Below, in pieces: positions 43,243 through 52,776 of a DNA stretch of 64,000 nucleotides. Below the pieces are notes generated by a model. That model was not told the DNA's origin and did not search any database. It saw only the letters and a program-made list of their open reading frames with translations. This DNA comes from Thermanaeromonas sp. C210. Its GTDB lineage: Bacteria > Bacillota > DSM-521 > Neomoorellales > Neomoorellaceae. Location: the NCBI RefSeq assembly GCF_013167955.1, contig NZ_BLWF01000001.1:496001-560000 (forward strand), read 5' to 3'. Made by a program: the position numbers and the translations under genes. How positions within the stretch are numbered: position 1 is the stretch's first letter; each line of letters starts with the position of its first letter.

Positions 43243-44526
43243 GTGAAAATCCTGGTGATAGGAAGTGGCGGGCGGGAACATGCCCTGGTGTGGAAATTGG
43301 CCCAGAGTCCTACGGTCACCGAGATCTATTGCGCTCCCGGCAATGCCGGTATAGCCAATCACGCCTACTGCGTCCCCATATCCTCCGACGACATTGAAGG
43401 CCTGGTGGATTTTGCCCGCAAGGCCGACATCCAGCTGACGGTGGTGGGACCGGAAGCGCCCCTGGTGGCCGGGGTGGTGGATGCCTTTGAGGCAGCCGGT
43501 TTGAGGATATTCGGCCCGCGGCGGGAGACGGCCCTCTTAGAAGGCAGCAAAGCCTGGGCCAAAGAATTCATGGCTAAAGAAGGCATCCCCACCGCCCGTT
43601 ATGCGGTAGTGGATAACCTGGAGGACGCCCGCCGCTACCTGGACAGGGAAGGGGTGCCGGTGGTAATCAAGGCCGACGGCCTGGCCGCCGGCAAGGGCGT
43701 GGTAGTAGCAGAAGACGAAAGGGAAGCCCTTCGGACCATCGAGGAAATGCTGGGCGGCCGCTTCGGCCCTGCGGGGCGACGTCTCGTCCTGGAAGAGAAG
43801 CTGGAGGGAGAAGAGGTAAGCGCCATGGCCCTGTGTGACGGAGAGCACATCCTCCCTTTGTTGCCGTCCCAGGACCATAAGCGTCTTTTGGACGGGGACC
43901 GGGGCCCCAATACTGGCGGAATGGGTGCCTACGCGCCCGTTCCCTTCTATGACGGGGGCACGGCAGCGGAAGTGATGGAAACCATCTTACAGCCGGCCGT
44001 ACGCGCCATGGCCGCGGCCGGGAGGCCTTACACCGGCATCCTATACGCCGGATTAATGCTGACTGCCCGGGGGCCCCGCGTCCTGGAGTTCAACTGCCGG
44101 CTGGGGGATCCCGAAGCCCAGGCCTTACTGATGCTCCTGGAAAGCGATCTGGTGGATATTATGCTAGCAGCCCTGGAGGGCCGGCTGGACCGGGTGGAAG
44201 TCAAATGGCATCCGGGAGCCGCAGCCTGCGTGGTCCTGACGGCTCCGGGATACCCCGGCGCGTATCCCCGGGGTGAAACCATTAGCGGGCTGGACAAGAT
44301 CCCGCCAGGGGTAGAGGTGTTCCACGCCGGTACGGCCCTGAAGGGGGGACGCCTGGTCACCGCCGGAGGGCGGGTGTTGGGGGTTACGGCCCGCGACGAA
44401 ACCCTGGAGGAAGCCTTAAAGAAGTCCTATGCCGCGGCGGAGCTTATTGACTTTCCTGGAAAGCACTACCGGCGGGATATCGGTCAGCGGGCGTATAAAC
44501 TTTCCCCCGCAGGCCAATCTAAATAA
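43243..44526 (+). CDS. purD: GAR synthetase PurD
   Basis: 427 residues from a [36 protein letters not shown] (ATP-grasp), [21 protein letters not shown] and [14 protein letters not shown] are family motifs. Makes GAR from phosphoribosylamine, glycine and ATP. Last gene of the purine operon; no terminator follows clearly. Confidence 0.97.
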   Translation: MKILVIGSGGREHALVWKLAQSPTVTEIYCAPGNAGIANHAYCVPISSDDIEGLVDFARKADIQLTVVGPEAPLVAGVVDAFEAAGLRIFGPRRETALLEGSKAWAKEFMAKEGIPTARYAVVDNLEDARRYLDREGVPVVIKADGLAAGKGVVVAEDEREALRTIEEMLGGRFGPAGRRLVLEEKLEGEEVSAMALCDGEHILPLLPSQDHKRLLDGDRGPNTGGMGAYAPVPFYDGGTAAEVMETILQPAVRAMAAAGRPYTGILYAGLMLTARGPRVLEFNCRLGDPEAQALLMLLESDLVDIMLAALEGRLDRVEVKWHPGAAACVVLTAPGYPGAYPRGETISGLDKIPPGVEVFHAGTALKGGRLVTAGGRVLGVTARDETLEEALKKSYAAAELIDFPGKHYRRDIGQRAYKLSPAGQSK

Positions 44527-44560
44527 GAGTAGATACGAAGTCAGTTCCGGTACTGCTCAA

Positions 44561-46228
44561 ATGCAAATAGGGGGGAAGCCGGTGCCTCGCCCCTTCCGTA
44601 AACCTCTCCGCGCAGCCCTTTGGCGCTTAAAGAGCAAGGCAGGTGAAATTGGTGCTTCTGGGGGGCCAGGGTTAAAATACCCCTACCCCCCTCTAGAACA
44701 TTACGTTTTTACTTCTGAGCTGAAGCTAAACCTGCAACAGCTGGAGGAGATATTCAACCAGAGCGGCGACGTAGTAAAAAGGGACTTTTTCATCGGCGGC
44801 CGGGCCCGGGCGGCTATCATTTATGTTGACGGGCTGGCCGACAAGACCCTCATCGAGGATACCCTCTTGAGAACTTTGCAGCGCGCACCTGCGGATTTAG
44901 CCCAGGCCTTGGTGGACAAAACTGCACCCCTGGATCGCCTTTTAGAAATCATCGTACCCATGGCCGACGTTGATTTTGTGGAGAAAATGCCGGATGTGGT
45001 CAATCATGTGCTTAACGGCGATGCAGTTCTCTTGTTTGAGGGCTACCACAAAGGCCTGGCTACCAGCACCCGCTCTTGGGAACACCGCAGTGTCAGCGAA
45101 CCCCTCACCGAAAGCGTAGTACGGGGGCCGCGGGAAGGCTTCGTGGAGAACTTGAGGACTAATACGGCCCTAATACGCCGGCGTCTGAAGACGCCGGACC
45201 TCGTAGTGGAAAACCTCCTGGTCGGTCGCTACAGCCAAACCAACGTATCTCTGGCCTATCTAAAGAGTCTGGTCAATCCGGCTCTGCTCCAAGAAGTACG
45301 CCGGCGGCTGGACAGTATTGATGTAGACGGGATTTTGGAAAGTGCCTATATCGAAGAGCTCATTGAGGATAACCCCTTTTCACCCTTTCCCCAGATCGAC
45401 CATACGGAACGGCCGGACAAGGTGGCGGCCGCCCTCCTGGAGGGGAGGGTGGCCATTCTCCTCGATAACACTCCCTTTGCCCTCTTAGTGCCTACCTTGT
45501 TTGTCCAGTTCCTTCAGGCCAGTGAGGATTATTATGAGCGTTACTGGCTGGCGAGTTTCTTGAGGCTAGTGCGGTTCGTGATCTTAAACATTGCCCTCTT
45601 GTTGCCCAGCGCTTACGTGGCCGTCAGCACCTTTCACCAAGAAATGCTGCCCACCAATTTGTTGGTGCGCCTGGCCGCCCAGAGGGAGGGGATCCCCTTC
45701 CCCGCCCTGGTCGAGGCGCTGTTGGTGGAACTGGTCTTTGAAATTTTGCGCGAAGCAGGGGTGCGTCTCCCCCGCTTGGTGGGCCAGGCGGTAAGTATAG
45801 TGGGCGCCCTGGTTATCGGTGAAGCGGCAGTGAGCGCAGGTCTGTTTTCCCCGGCCATGGTGATTGTGGTAGCCCTGACCGGCATCAGTTCCTTTGCCCT
45901 TCCTAAGTTTTCCATGGCCATTACCATCCGCCTGCTCCGCTTTATTATGCTGGTTCTGGCCGGGGTACTGGGATTTTACGGCATCATGCTGGGTTTGCTG
46001 GCCGTTTTGGTGCACCTCACCACCCTGCGCTCTTTCGGAGTGCCCTACCTGGCGCCGGTGGCTCCCTATCATGGGCGCGACTACAAGGATGTTTTTGTAC
46101 GCGCACCGCGCTGGGCGCAAGATTCCAGGCCTACGGAACTCGTCTACCGCGATCCCAGGCGGCAGACCGAGGGATTGAAACCGGCCCCTCCCGGTAGAGA
46201 TAAGGGAGAGCCGGGGGGAGGCCGCTAG
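44561..46228 (+). CDS. GerA-family spore germination protein (GerKA-like A subunit)
   Basis: 555 residues from the ATG at 44561; a GTG at 44582 after GGGGGGAAG is an equal candidate. A hydrophilic N-terminal domain with LVDKTAPLDRLLEIIVP and VLNGDAVLLFEGYHKGL is followed by the GerA core RSWEHRSVSEPLTESVVRGP, which leads into FVENLRTNTALIRRR and four to five helices. Part of a germinant receptor in the inner spore membrane; the ligand is unknown. Forms an operon with the B, C and D-like genes. Confidence 0.9.
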   Translation: MQIGGKPVPRPFRKPLRAALWRLKSKAGEIGASGGPGLKYPYPPLEHYVFTSELKLNLQQLEEIFNQSGDVVKRDFFIGGRARAAIIYVDGLADKTLIEDTLLRTLQRAPADLAQALVDKTAPLDRLLEIIVPMADVDFVEKMPDVVNHVLNGDAVLLFEGYHKGLATSTRSWEHRSVSEPLTESVVRGPREGFVENLRTNTALIRRRLKTPDLVVENLLVGRYSQTNVSLAYLKSLVNPALLQEVRRRLDSIDVDGILESAYIEELIEDNPFSPFPQIDHTERPDKVAAALLEGRVAILLDNTPFALLVPTLFVQFLQASEDYYERYWLASFLRLVRFVILNIALLLPSAYVAVSTFHQEMLPTNLLVRLAAQREGIPFPALVEALLVELVFEILREAGVRLPRLVGQAVSIVGALVIGEAAVSAGLFSPAMVIVVALTGISSFALPKFSMAITIRLLRFIMLVLAGVLGFYGIMLGLLAVLVHLTTLRSFGVPYLAPVAPYHGRDYKDVFVRAPRWAQDSRPTELVYRDPRRQTEGLKPAPPGRDKGEPGGGR

Positions 46229-46230
46229 CC

Positions 46231-47337
46231 GTGCTGGGTAGCCGGGAAGAAGGTTTTATCGATCCATGGCAGGGAGCGATTTTGCTGTGGTTCAGCGTCT
46301 TGCCCACGGCCATTCTTTTTCTACCGAGCCTTCTAGTTTCGAGGGCCCAGCAAGATGCATGGATAGCCGTCGTAGTGGCCACTCTGCTCACCGTACCCCT
46401 AGCGGTCCTGATTGGTTGGTTACTGGGTCGGTTTCCGGGAAAAACCCTTTTTCAGGCCAGTGAGGCCATCCTGGGGAAAATCCTGGGCAAGGCCTTTGCC
46501 TTATTCTATGTCCTGGCCTTTGTGCAATTGAACGCCATTGTCCTGCGGGAGTTCGGCGAGTTTCTGGTGACCGCCGTCATGCCCGAAACCCCCCTCATCG
46601 TTTTCACCGTTACCCTTACCGCCTTGACCATTTACGCGGCCCGCAACGGCCTGGAAGTAATCGCGCGGTCGGCCCAGTTTATTCTTCCCCTCATGGTCAG
46701 CTTTTTCGTTATTGTCCTGGTGCTAGTTACCCCTAAGATGTCCCCTCGCAACCTTTTCCCCCTCTTCGAAGGAGGCCTTGGCTCCCTTTTATTAGGCGCG
46801 TTCATCGCCTTGGGGTTTACAGGGGAAATCATCGTTATGGCCATCATTGGCGCCTTTATTCAACCTACCCAGGGGGTGAAGAAAAGCCTGGTTCTGGGCC
46901 TGGCTGGCATCCTGTTATTCTTGACTTTAACCGTGATAGGAGGCCTTCTGGTCTTCGGCGCTTCCGAGGCGGCGCGCCTCACCTTTCTGGCCTTCTCCCT
47001 CGCCCGGGTGATAAGCATCGGCAATTTCCTGGAACGCATCGAAGTGCTCTTTATGGCCATTTGGGTGGGAGGAGTCTTTATCAAGGTTACTCTAAACCTG
47101 TATATTGCAGCTTTGGGCCTGGCTACGGCTGCCAATTTGACCGAATATCGTCCCCTCTGTGCACCCCTGGCTGCCCTGACGGTCGTCCTGTCCACCTGGC
47201 TTTTTGATAGCCTTACCCGCGTGTTCTTTTTCGTGGAGCAAGTTTTTCCTATTTGGGCTTTAATATGGGAATTCATCATTCCCTTTAGCTTGGGCTTTAT
47301 GGCGCTGGTCAGGAAGGTTGAGGGGGGAAGACCATGA
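46231..47337 (+). CDS. GerKB-like germinant receptor permease subunit
   Basis: 368 residues from a GTG. About ten hydrophobic helices with PEDI-like start ISPWQGAILLW-type pattern (IDPWQGAILLWFSVLPTAIL), an APC-fold endospore permease. Probably recognises the germinant. It overlaps the C subunit by 4 bp. Confidence 0.9.
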   Translation: MLGSREEGFIDPWQGAILLWFSVLPTAILFLPSLLVSRAQQDAWIAVVVATLLTVPLAVLIGWLLGRFPGKTLFQASEAILGKILGKAFALFYVLAFVQLNAIVLREFGEFLVTAVMPETPLIVFTVTLTALTIYAARNGLEVIARSAQFILPLMVSFFVIVLVLVTPKMSPRNLFPLFEGGLGSLLLGAFIALGFTGEIIVMAIIGAFIQPTQGVKKSLVLGLAGILLFLTLTVIGGLLVFGASEAARLTFLAFSLARVISIGNFLERIEVLFMAIWVGGVFIKVTLNLYIAALGLATAANLTEYRPLCAPLAALTVVLSTWLFDSLTRVFFFVEQVFPIWALIWEFIIPFSLGFMALVRKVEGGRP

Positions 47338-48641
47338 GGAGATACTTCCGTCCCTTGTTCCCCCTCCTTTCCCTCGCCCTCATAGGCCTGGTGCTGGCCG
47401 GGTGCTGGAGCCGGCGGGAAATCGAAGAACTGGCCCTCATAATGGCCGCTGCCCTGGACGCGGAAGAAGAGAACCAGGTTCGCTTGAGCGTCTTTATCAT
47501 CAACCCCCGCGAAATCGGCGGCGGGCAGCCCATGGGAGCCGGGGGCGGGGGCGGCACCAGGATGCCGGGAGAAATTGTTACTGCCGTGGCCGACAATTTT
47601 GCCGAAGCCACTCGCCGTCTGGAGGAACATATTCCTCGCCGTGTTTTTTGGGCCCACAACCGGGTGATCATCCTGGGGGACGGGCTGGCACGCAGGGGCT
47701 TACAGAGTTTAGACTGGTTTAGCCGCGACCGCCAGATGCGCCTGGATACGGTGGTCATCATTACCGAGGGCGAAGCACGTCGCGTGTTGGATTTGCCCCC
47801 TGGGATCGAGCTCAACCCGGGGAGCATCATCACCGGCATCTTGAACAGCCATGTGATTTTAAGAGTAGAGTTAAAGGATCTATTTGCCATGTGGCAGGCC
47901 AAGGGAGATAATCCGGTAGTGCCGCGGGTGGTTCTGCTTTCTCCCGAAGAACACAGCGGGAGCAAGACCCAAGGCGGAGGGGACCGGCAAGGCGGTGCAA
48001 GCCAGGGAGGCGAAGGCGGGGGAGAGGGTCGTAAACAGGATCAGGACGGCCCGGCAGCCATACGTTTCGATGGGGCGGGAGTTTTTAAAGATGATAAACT
48101 GGTAGGATATCTCAATCATTTGGAGACCCTGGGCACCATGTGGTTGCGGGGGGAAGTGAGGGAGGGCGTCATTACCTTTAATTGCCCTGCTCATCCGGAG
48201 GGGCAGGTGGCGGTCCGCTTCTACCGCTCCCAAACCAAGGTCAAACCCCAGGTAGCGGGCAACAAAATTAGCTTTCTGGTCAAAATTACGGCCGAGGGCG
48301 ACCTTACCGAGCACACGTGCCCCGATTCCCTAAAGGACCCGGCCCAGCTTAAGGTCATGGAAGATGCCCTGCGCCGGGAACTGGAGAGGAGGGTGCAGGC
48401 CGCCTTGAATAAAGCCCAGAAGGAACTGAAAGTGGACATGTTCGGATTCGGTGAAGTCCTCCACCGCGAGCAACCTAAATTATGGCGGCAAGTGCAGGAC
48501 AATTGGAACGAAATCTTTGCCGGAGTCGAGGTAAGGGTAGAGAGCCAGATGGAGGTGAGGAGGGTGGGCATGACCTACGCTTCGGTAGAAGCCATCCGCG
48601 GCAACACCAGCGGCAAGGAGACTTCTCCGGGGGGCAGGTAA
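47334..48641 (+). CDS. Ger(x)C-family germinant receptor lipoprotein
   Basis: 435 residues. The signal peptide ends in a lipobox (LVLAGC), followed by WSRREIEELALIMAAALD, a GerC family start. A Gly-rich loop near residues 60-80 and a Gly/Gln/Glu-rich insert near 205-240 are unusual. The C-terminal domain has AAL-type helices and EIFAGVEVRVESQMEVRRVGM. Anchored on the outer leaflet of the inner spore membrane. Confidence 0.9.
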   Translation: MRRYFRPLFPLLSLALIGLVLAGCWSRREIEELALIMAAALDAEEENQVRLSVFIINPREIGGGQPMGAGGGGGTRMPGEIVTAVADNFAEATRRLEEHIPRRVFWAHNRVIILGDGLARRGLQSLDWFSRDRQMRLDTVVIITEGEARRVLDLPPGIELNPGSIITGILNSHVILRVELKDLFAMWQAKGDNPVVPRVVLLSPEEHSGSKTQGGGDRQGGASQGGEGGGEGRKQDQDGPAAIRFDGAGVFKDDKLVGYLNHLETLGTMWLRGEVREGVITFNCPAHPEGQVAVRFYRSQTKVKPQVAGNKISFLVKITAEGDLTEHTCPDSLKDPAQLKVMEDALRRELERRVQAALNKAQKELKVDMFGFGEVLHREQPKLWRQVQDNWNEIFAGVEVRVESQMEVRRVGMTYASVEAIRGNTSGKETSPGGR

Positions 48642-48878
48642 ATGTTCATTTTCTTAATCGCCGTGGCTTTTCTCCTTATCGCCTACGGGGAGGCCGTCCC
48701 TTTGTATCGACAGAAGAAGTACAGTGAACTGGCAGTGATGGGCGTGGTGTGGTCCCTCGGACTGGCCCTGAGCCTCGCCCTGGTCTTAAATTTGCCGTTA
48801 CCCAATCCTACCGATTGGATGGAACGCCTCATGGTACCCTTATTCCGGCTCTTGGAGACATTTTTAGGATCGCTGTGA
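48642..48878 (+). CDS. Small membrane protein of the germination operon
   Basis: 78 residues starting at the base after the gerC stop. Two hydrophobic helices (FIFLIAVAFLLIAYGEAVPL and a second, VWSLGLALSLALVLNL) with a short polar loop. Small D-type proteins of this size accompany ger operons in several Firmicutes. Membership of the receptor is inferred from position. Confidence 0.75.
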   Translation: MFIFLIAVAFLLIAYGEAVPLYRQKKYSELAVMGVVWSLGLALSLALVLNLPLPNPTDWMERLMVPLFRLLETFLGSL

Positions 48879-49009
48879 ATAATCTTGGGCGGCTTGTTAA
48901 GAAGGAAGATATCTTGGACGTCCGATATTATCGTAAAGCCCTGGCAACATGGATTTTGATTTAGCTCTGTTCCGGCGTGATGTGGCAGAAGCATGGTTAC
49001 AAAAATGCT

Positions 49010-49037
49010 TTGACGTGGCTATACGTTGTGATATACT
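49010..49037 (+). promoter_or_regulatory. Promoter of the gene at 49137
   Basis: TTGACG, a 16-bp spacer and TATACT. A hairpin (ACACCA/TGGTGT) lies in the leader just before the ribosome site. Confidence 0.75.
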
Positions 49038-49136
49038 GACCTCGGTGGCGGCTACCTTCTCAGAGTATATTTACGATTTTTGGGACACCCCACACCAGGC
49101 TTAGAGGCTTGCTTTGGTGTAGGAGGGAAGTTAAAT

Positions 49137-49778
49137 ATGCCCGGAAGCTCGTTATCTTTTGTTCGGATTATTATTGTTGCAATAATTTTTTCAACAGGCT
49201 TTTTCTGGTTGGGCCGCCGCTCTGTTACCCCTATCATTCCCGGGCCGGAGGACATTTCATTCAATGCTAAAGTCTATCCCTTTAGCTCTGTTTTTGGATA
49301 TCGTTCCTATTTTGGCCTAATAGACCACGGTCGTACAGATGATGAGTATGAGGACGAAATGAAACGGGCGATAGAAGTAGCCGTCTATTGGGAACTAAGT
49401 CCGCAAAAGCGTCTCGAAGATGAGAACAGACTTTATTATCCACCATATATCATCATTATTCCCGATCAAGAGTACTGGACATATGCGGGCACCATGCGTA
49501 GTGAAATTAAACTGCATACCGTTAGATCTTTACCTCACGATATTATCGACAAGGTTTTAAAATATCATCCAGAATACAACTGGGTCAAGCACAGTGAAGA
49601 ACGTTTTGCATGGGTGCTGCATGCAACCTCTTTTGAACAAGGTTTCACCAGCCTGGCATTTAGAAAAAGAAGCAATTCCGGCCAACCCCAACCGTTCAAG
49701 ATCTGCTTTGTTTACTACGATCCGGTGCTCCAGAAAGGGTGGGCCAAATCCTTGGAAGTTGGGGTTCCGGTAATTTGA
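49137..49778 (+). CDS. Membrane-anchored protein of unknown function
   Basis: 213 residues from the ATG at 49137 with AGGAGGGAAG upstream. A single N-terminal membrane helix (FVRIIIVAIIFSTGFFWLG) is followed by a domain rich in Tyr, Ile and Pro (YYPPYIIIIPDQEYWTYAG). It has AT-richer codon use than its neighbours. I recognise no family. It has its own promoter and may be a recent arrival. Confidence 0.65.
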   Translation: MPGSSLSFVRIIIVAIIFSTGFFWLGRRSVTPIIPGPEDISFNAKVYPFSSVFGYRSYFGLIDHGRTDDEYEDEMKRAIEVAVYWELSPQKRLEDENRLYYPPYIIIIPDQEYWTYAGTMRSEIKLHTVRSLPHDIIDKVLKYHPEYNWVKHSEERFAWVLHATSFEQGFTSLAFRKRSNSGQPQPFKICFVYYDPVLQKGWAKSLEVGVPVI

Positions 49779-49903
49779 GAGAGCAGCTGCCGGAAGCCGC
49801 GGGGTGGGGACTTATAAGGCGTTCCCGGCAGGAATTCTTCGGCGGGAAAGAGAATAATTGAGGCCAACAAGACAATTAAAATGAGTGAGGAGGCGTTTTA
49901 ATT

Positions 49904-50197
49904 ATGCCCCTACCGCCCTTTGTTGAAGCTTTAGCAGAACGGGATCCCGAGTTTTACCGGGCCGTCAGAGCTGTGGCCGAAGCGGCCATGGGCCCTGGTG
50001 CCCTGGACGCCAAAACTAAGACCCTGATTACCCTTGCCCTGGACGCCGCCCACGGCGCCGGCGAGGGGGTAGCCGTCTTGGCCCGGCAGGCCCGCCAGCT
50101 GGGCGCCAGCGAGGAGGAAATCCGGGAAGCCCTGCGCCTGGCCTACTTTGTGGCCGGCAACGGCGTTCTGGTGGCGGCCGATGCGGCCTATCGGTAA
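49904..50197 (+). CDS. Carboxymuconolactone decarboxylase-like (AhpD-fold) protein without CxxC
   Basis: 97 residues. LDAKTKTLITLALDAAHGAG and LGASEEEIREALRLAYFVAGN are the helices of the CMD/AhpD fold. The position where AhpD-type members carry CxxC...H reads DAAHGAGEGV, with no cysteine, so disulfide reductase activity is unlikely. It may be structural or bind a small molecule. Confidence 0.7.
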   Translation: MPLPPFVEALAERDPEFYRAVRAVAEAAMGPGALDAKTKTLITLALDAAHGAGEGVAVLARQARQLGASEEEIREALRLAYFVAGNGVLVAADAAYR

Positions 50198-50528
50198 ATG
50201 GGCGGCTCCTTCGAAGATGGGACCATGCTCCTGAAGCGGGAAGACCTCCTCGGTTTATTAAAGACCCAGGGGGTCTTACCTTACCTCATCACAAGGACGG
50301 GGACTCCCGCTACGGTTGTTGACCACCCAGGGTATGGGCGATACTGGGCAGGCTTGCATTATTCCTCTCCGCTGTTCCTTCCGCAATTTCCACAGCGACC
50401 GTGACCGTGGTAGAGTCTTCCCCTTTAATGTCAGCAGATTTGCCGGCCTAGTAGGGAACGACGCCTCGTCACCCAGGGATTGTCGTGCTGTTAACCGTCT
50501 TGGCCCTTCCCATAATTCCCGCTTCAGA
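50198..50528. other. Gap with a possible degenerate short gene
   Basis: One plus-strand frame (50198-50404) begins MGGSFEDGTMLLKREDLLGL and continues plausibly for about 45 codons, then loses coding character. It starts right at the end of the AhpD-fold gene. I treat it as a decayed or very short unknown gene, not a confident CDS. The remainder holds nothing recognised. Confidence 0.35.
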
Positions 50529-50544
50529 TGTGATCCAGATCACA
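50529..50544. promoter_or_regulatory. CRP/FNR-family palindrome
   Basis: TGTGATCCAGATCACA is a perfect palindrome of the TGTGA-N6-TCACA type bound by CRP/FNR-family regulators. It lies about 80 bp upstream of the hemerythrin promoter. In anaerobic Firmicutes the HcpR group controls nitrosative-stress genes through similar sites; the regulator here is inferred. Confidence 0.65.
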
Positions 50545-50610
50545 AAGAACCGTGACAATTTTTGGGTTCCCAGAGTGATGTTCCTCACTCTCCTCTTTTG
50601 GGAGGTGCTC

Positions 50611-50616
50611 TATAAT
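50611..50616 (+). promoter_or_regulatory. -10 box of the hemerythrin gene
   Basis: Perfect TATAAT 29 bp before the start codon, without a good -35 box, as expected of an activator-dependent promoter. A hairpin GAGTG/CACTC lies between it and the palindrome. Confidence 0.6.
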
Positions 50617-50644
50617 AGGGGCCAAAAAGAGGGGAGAGATACTT

Positions 50645-51055
50645 ATGTTAACGGAGACCCTGGTAAGGCAGCATAAGGAGATTATGGGCCTCTTGGGCGA
50701 CATTGAGGAGATGGGAAGGGAGCATATTTCCGGCCGGCCGTTCGAGCTCCTCATTAAGCTGGGGGAGCTTTCCGGCAAGGTGAAGGTCCACCTGGCCCAG
50801 GAAGATCGGGGGCTGTACCCCGTTCTCCTCAAACACCCGGACGGGCAGGTGCGGGAAAAGGCGCAGAGGTTCATCCAGGAGATGGGCGGCCTCAGGGAGG
50901 CCTTCGAGCGCTTTAGGACTAGGTACGCGTCTACCGGGGCCATCAAAGAAGATCCGGCCCGATTCCTGGCCGACGTAAGGGACCTCGCCTCGGCCTTGAC
51001 CAAACGCATCCGCCTTGAAGAGGACGAGCTGTATCCCTTGGTTAAAAATCTATAG
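50645..51055 (+). CDS. Hemerythrin-like (HHE) protein
   Basis: 136 residues, four helices. Iron-ligand motifs: RQHKEIM near the N-terminus, VHLAQEDRGLYP, and RIRLEEDELYP near the C-terminus. Binds a di-iron centre; related proteins handle oxygen, NO or iron-sulfur repair. AGGGGAGAG precedes the ATG. Confidence 0.88.
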   Translation: MLTETLVRQHKEIMGLLGDIEEMGREHISGRPFELLIKLGELSGKVKVHLAQEDRGLYPVLLKHPDGQVREKAQRFIQEMGGLREAFERFRTRYASTGAIKEDPARFLADVRDLASALTKRIRLEEDELYPLVKNL

Positions 51056-51104
51056 AACCCCCTTCACAAGGCAGGGCCGGTTAAGGGCCGGTAGGCGCCC
51101 GGCC

Positions 51105-52490
51105 CTAAGAACCCTCCTTGCTCAGAGCCGGGATATTCCTCGAATTTGCCGCTTCTGACCGAAAATCGTAATACAGGAAGGCCGCCGTCAGCAAAGTGGA
51201 GCCCAAGTCGGACACGGGTAGGCTCCACCATACCCCGTGCAGGCCCCAGAACCGCGGAAGAACGAGAAGGAGGGGTATGAGCAAGAGAACCTGGCGCGAC
51301 AGGGTAAGCAAGGTGCCTTGGAGGGGCTTGCCCGTAGCCTGGAAATACCCCGAACCCACAATCTGAAACCCTATGAGGGGGAGTACGAAAAAGAGTATGC
51401 GCATGGCCTCGACGGCCAGGCTTATTAACTGCGGGTCCTGACGGCCGAACAAAGCAACGAGTTCTTCCGGCCATATCCTGGTGACGGTATAGCCGACACC
51501 TATAATTACCGTGGCCCAGAAACTGGCCAGCTTGAGGGCTTCTTTCACCCGGTCCATTCTCCGTGCCCCGTAGTTGAAACCGATGATGGGCTGGGCGGCC
51601 TGAGAAATGCCCATGACGGGCATAAACATGAAAGTTCCCAGACTGAAAACGACGCCCACCGCGGCAATGGCCAAATCCCCACCGTAATGGGAGAGGCCCC
51701 TGTTAAAAATTACCTGCTGCAAGCTGTGGACCAATTGCAGGGCGAGATGGGGGAAGCCGACCGAGAAAATCTTCAGGCAGGCAGAACGGCGCAGGACAAG
51801 GTTGCGTACGGAGAGTCTTACCACGCTGCGCCCGGAAACATAGTAGTACATAGCCCAGGCAGCAGATATGCCCTGGGAGACGACCGTAGCCAGGGCCGCG
51901 CCTTTGATGCCCATGCCCAGGGAGAAAACTGTTACATAGTCCAGAATGATGTTACTTAGGGCCCCTACGATGTTGATAACCATAGCCAGGAACGGCTGAC
52001 CTTCGCCCCTGATCATGCTGCTGAGGCCGAACCCCACGCTCATGAGCACATTGCCTAGAAGTATTATGCGCGTGTACTCCAGAGCATAGGGTAGGACGTT
52101 TTCCAGAGCGCCAAAACTTGAGAGCAAAGGCCGGAGGAAAGCAAGGCCGACCGCGGAAGCGCTAAGGGCCACCAGCACCAGGAGGGTCAGGGCGTTCCCG
52201 GCTACGACCTCGGCCTCTTCCTTTTTCCTTTCTCCCAGGCGGATGGAAATGAGGGCAGTAGCTCCCATGCCTACCAGCATGGTAAGGGCCATAAGCACCA
52301 TCATCAGGGGAAAGGCCACGGTGGTCGCCGCTATGGCCAGCGGCCCGACTCCCCTTCCCACAAATATCCTGTCTACGACGTTATAAAGGGCGTTCACCAG
52401 CATTCCCGCTATGGCCGGGAGCGAAAATTTCCACAGCAAGCGGCCGACCGGGGCCAGCTCCAGTTCACGGGCTCCCCTCGTTTTTTCCAT
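51105..52490 (-). CDS. MATE-family multidrug efflux pump
   Basis: 461 residues from the ATG at 52490. Twelve hydrophobic helices in two similar halves; FSLPAIAGMLVNALYNVVDRIFVG and GVGPLAIAATTVAFP in the first, and PIIGFNYGARRMDRVKEAL in the second, are MATE signatures. An Na+- or H+-driven exporter; substrate unknown. A GC hairpin (GGGCCGG/CCGGCCC) sits between it and the convergent hemerythrin gene. Confidence 0.9.
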   Translation of the reverse strand: MEKTRGARELELAPVGRLLWKFSLPAIAGMLVNALYNVVDRIFVGRGVGPLAIAATTVAFPLMMVLMALTMLVGMGATALISIRLGERKKEEAEVVAGNALTLLVLVALSASAVGLAFLRPLLSSFGALENVLPYALEYTRIILLGNVLMSVGFGLSSMIRGEGQPFLAMVINIVGALSNIILDYVTVFSLGMGIKGAALATVVSQGISAAWAMYYYVSGRSVVRLSVRNLVLRRSACLKIFSVGFPHLALQLVHSLQQVIFNRGLSHYGGDLAIAAVGVVFSLGTFMFMPVMGISQAAQPIIGFNYGARRMDRVKEALKLASFWATVIIGVGYTVTRIWPEELVALFGRQDPQLISLAVEAMRILFFVLPLIGFQIVGSGYFQATGKPLQGTLLTLSRQVLLLIPLLLVLPRFWGLHGVWWSLPVSDLGSTLLTAAFLYYDFRSEAANSRNIPALSKEGS

Positions 52491-52656
52491 ATTAGCTCTT
52501 TCACTCCCCTCTTCTAATTGGAAATCCGGCCGTTCCCGCGGCGGTAACGAAGGGTTGTTCGGCATTCGTATGGCAAGACTTTTAACATAAATAAAGATAA
52601 AAAGCAAGCCAGAGCCGAGGGGTTAAAGGAGAAATCGGAACTGGGAGGTTAAAAGC

Positions 52657-52776
52657 ATGAGGAGATCTCCTCCGGCTGCCAGGCAAAATGGCCCTTGCCC
52701 CTTCTTTAGGCTAGGTGATATTATTACGGTAGCAGTATACCGGATTCAATTTTATTCCGAGGTGAGGCCGCTTTGA
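52657..52776 (+). CDS. Possible leader ORF coupled to hisZ
   Basis: A 39-codon frame with GGGAGG 8 bases before its ATG. Its TGA overlaps the hisZ TTG start (TTGA). The peptide (starting MRRSPPAARQNG) contains no histidine run, so it is not a classic attenuator peptide. Translation could open the hisZ start by coupling. Confidence 0.35.
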   Translation: MRRSPPAARQNGPCPFFRLGDIITVAVYRIQFYSEVRPL

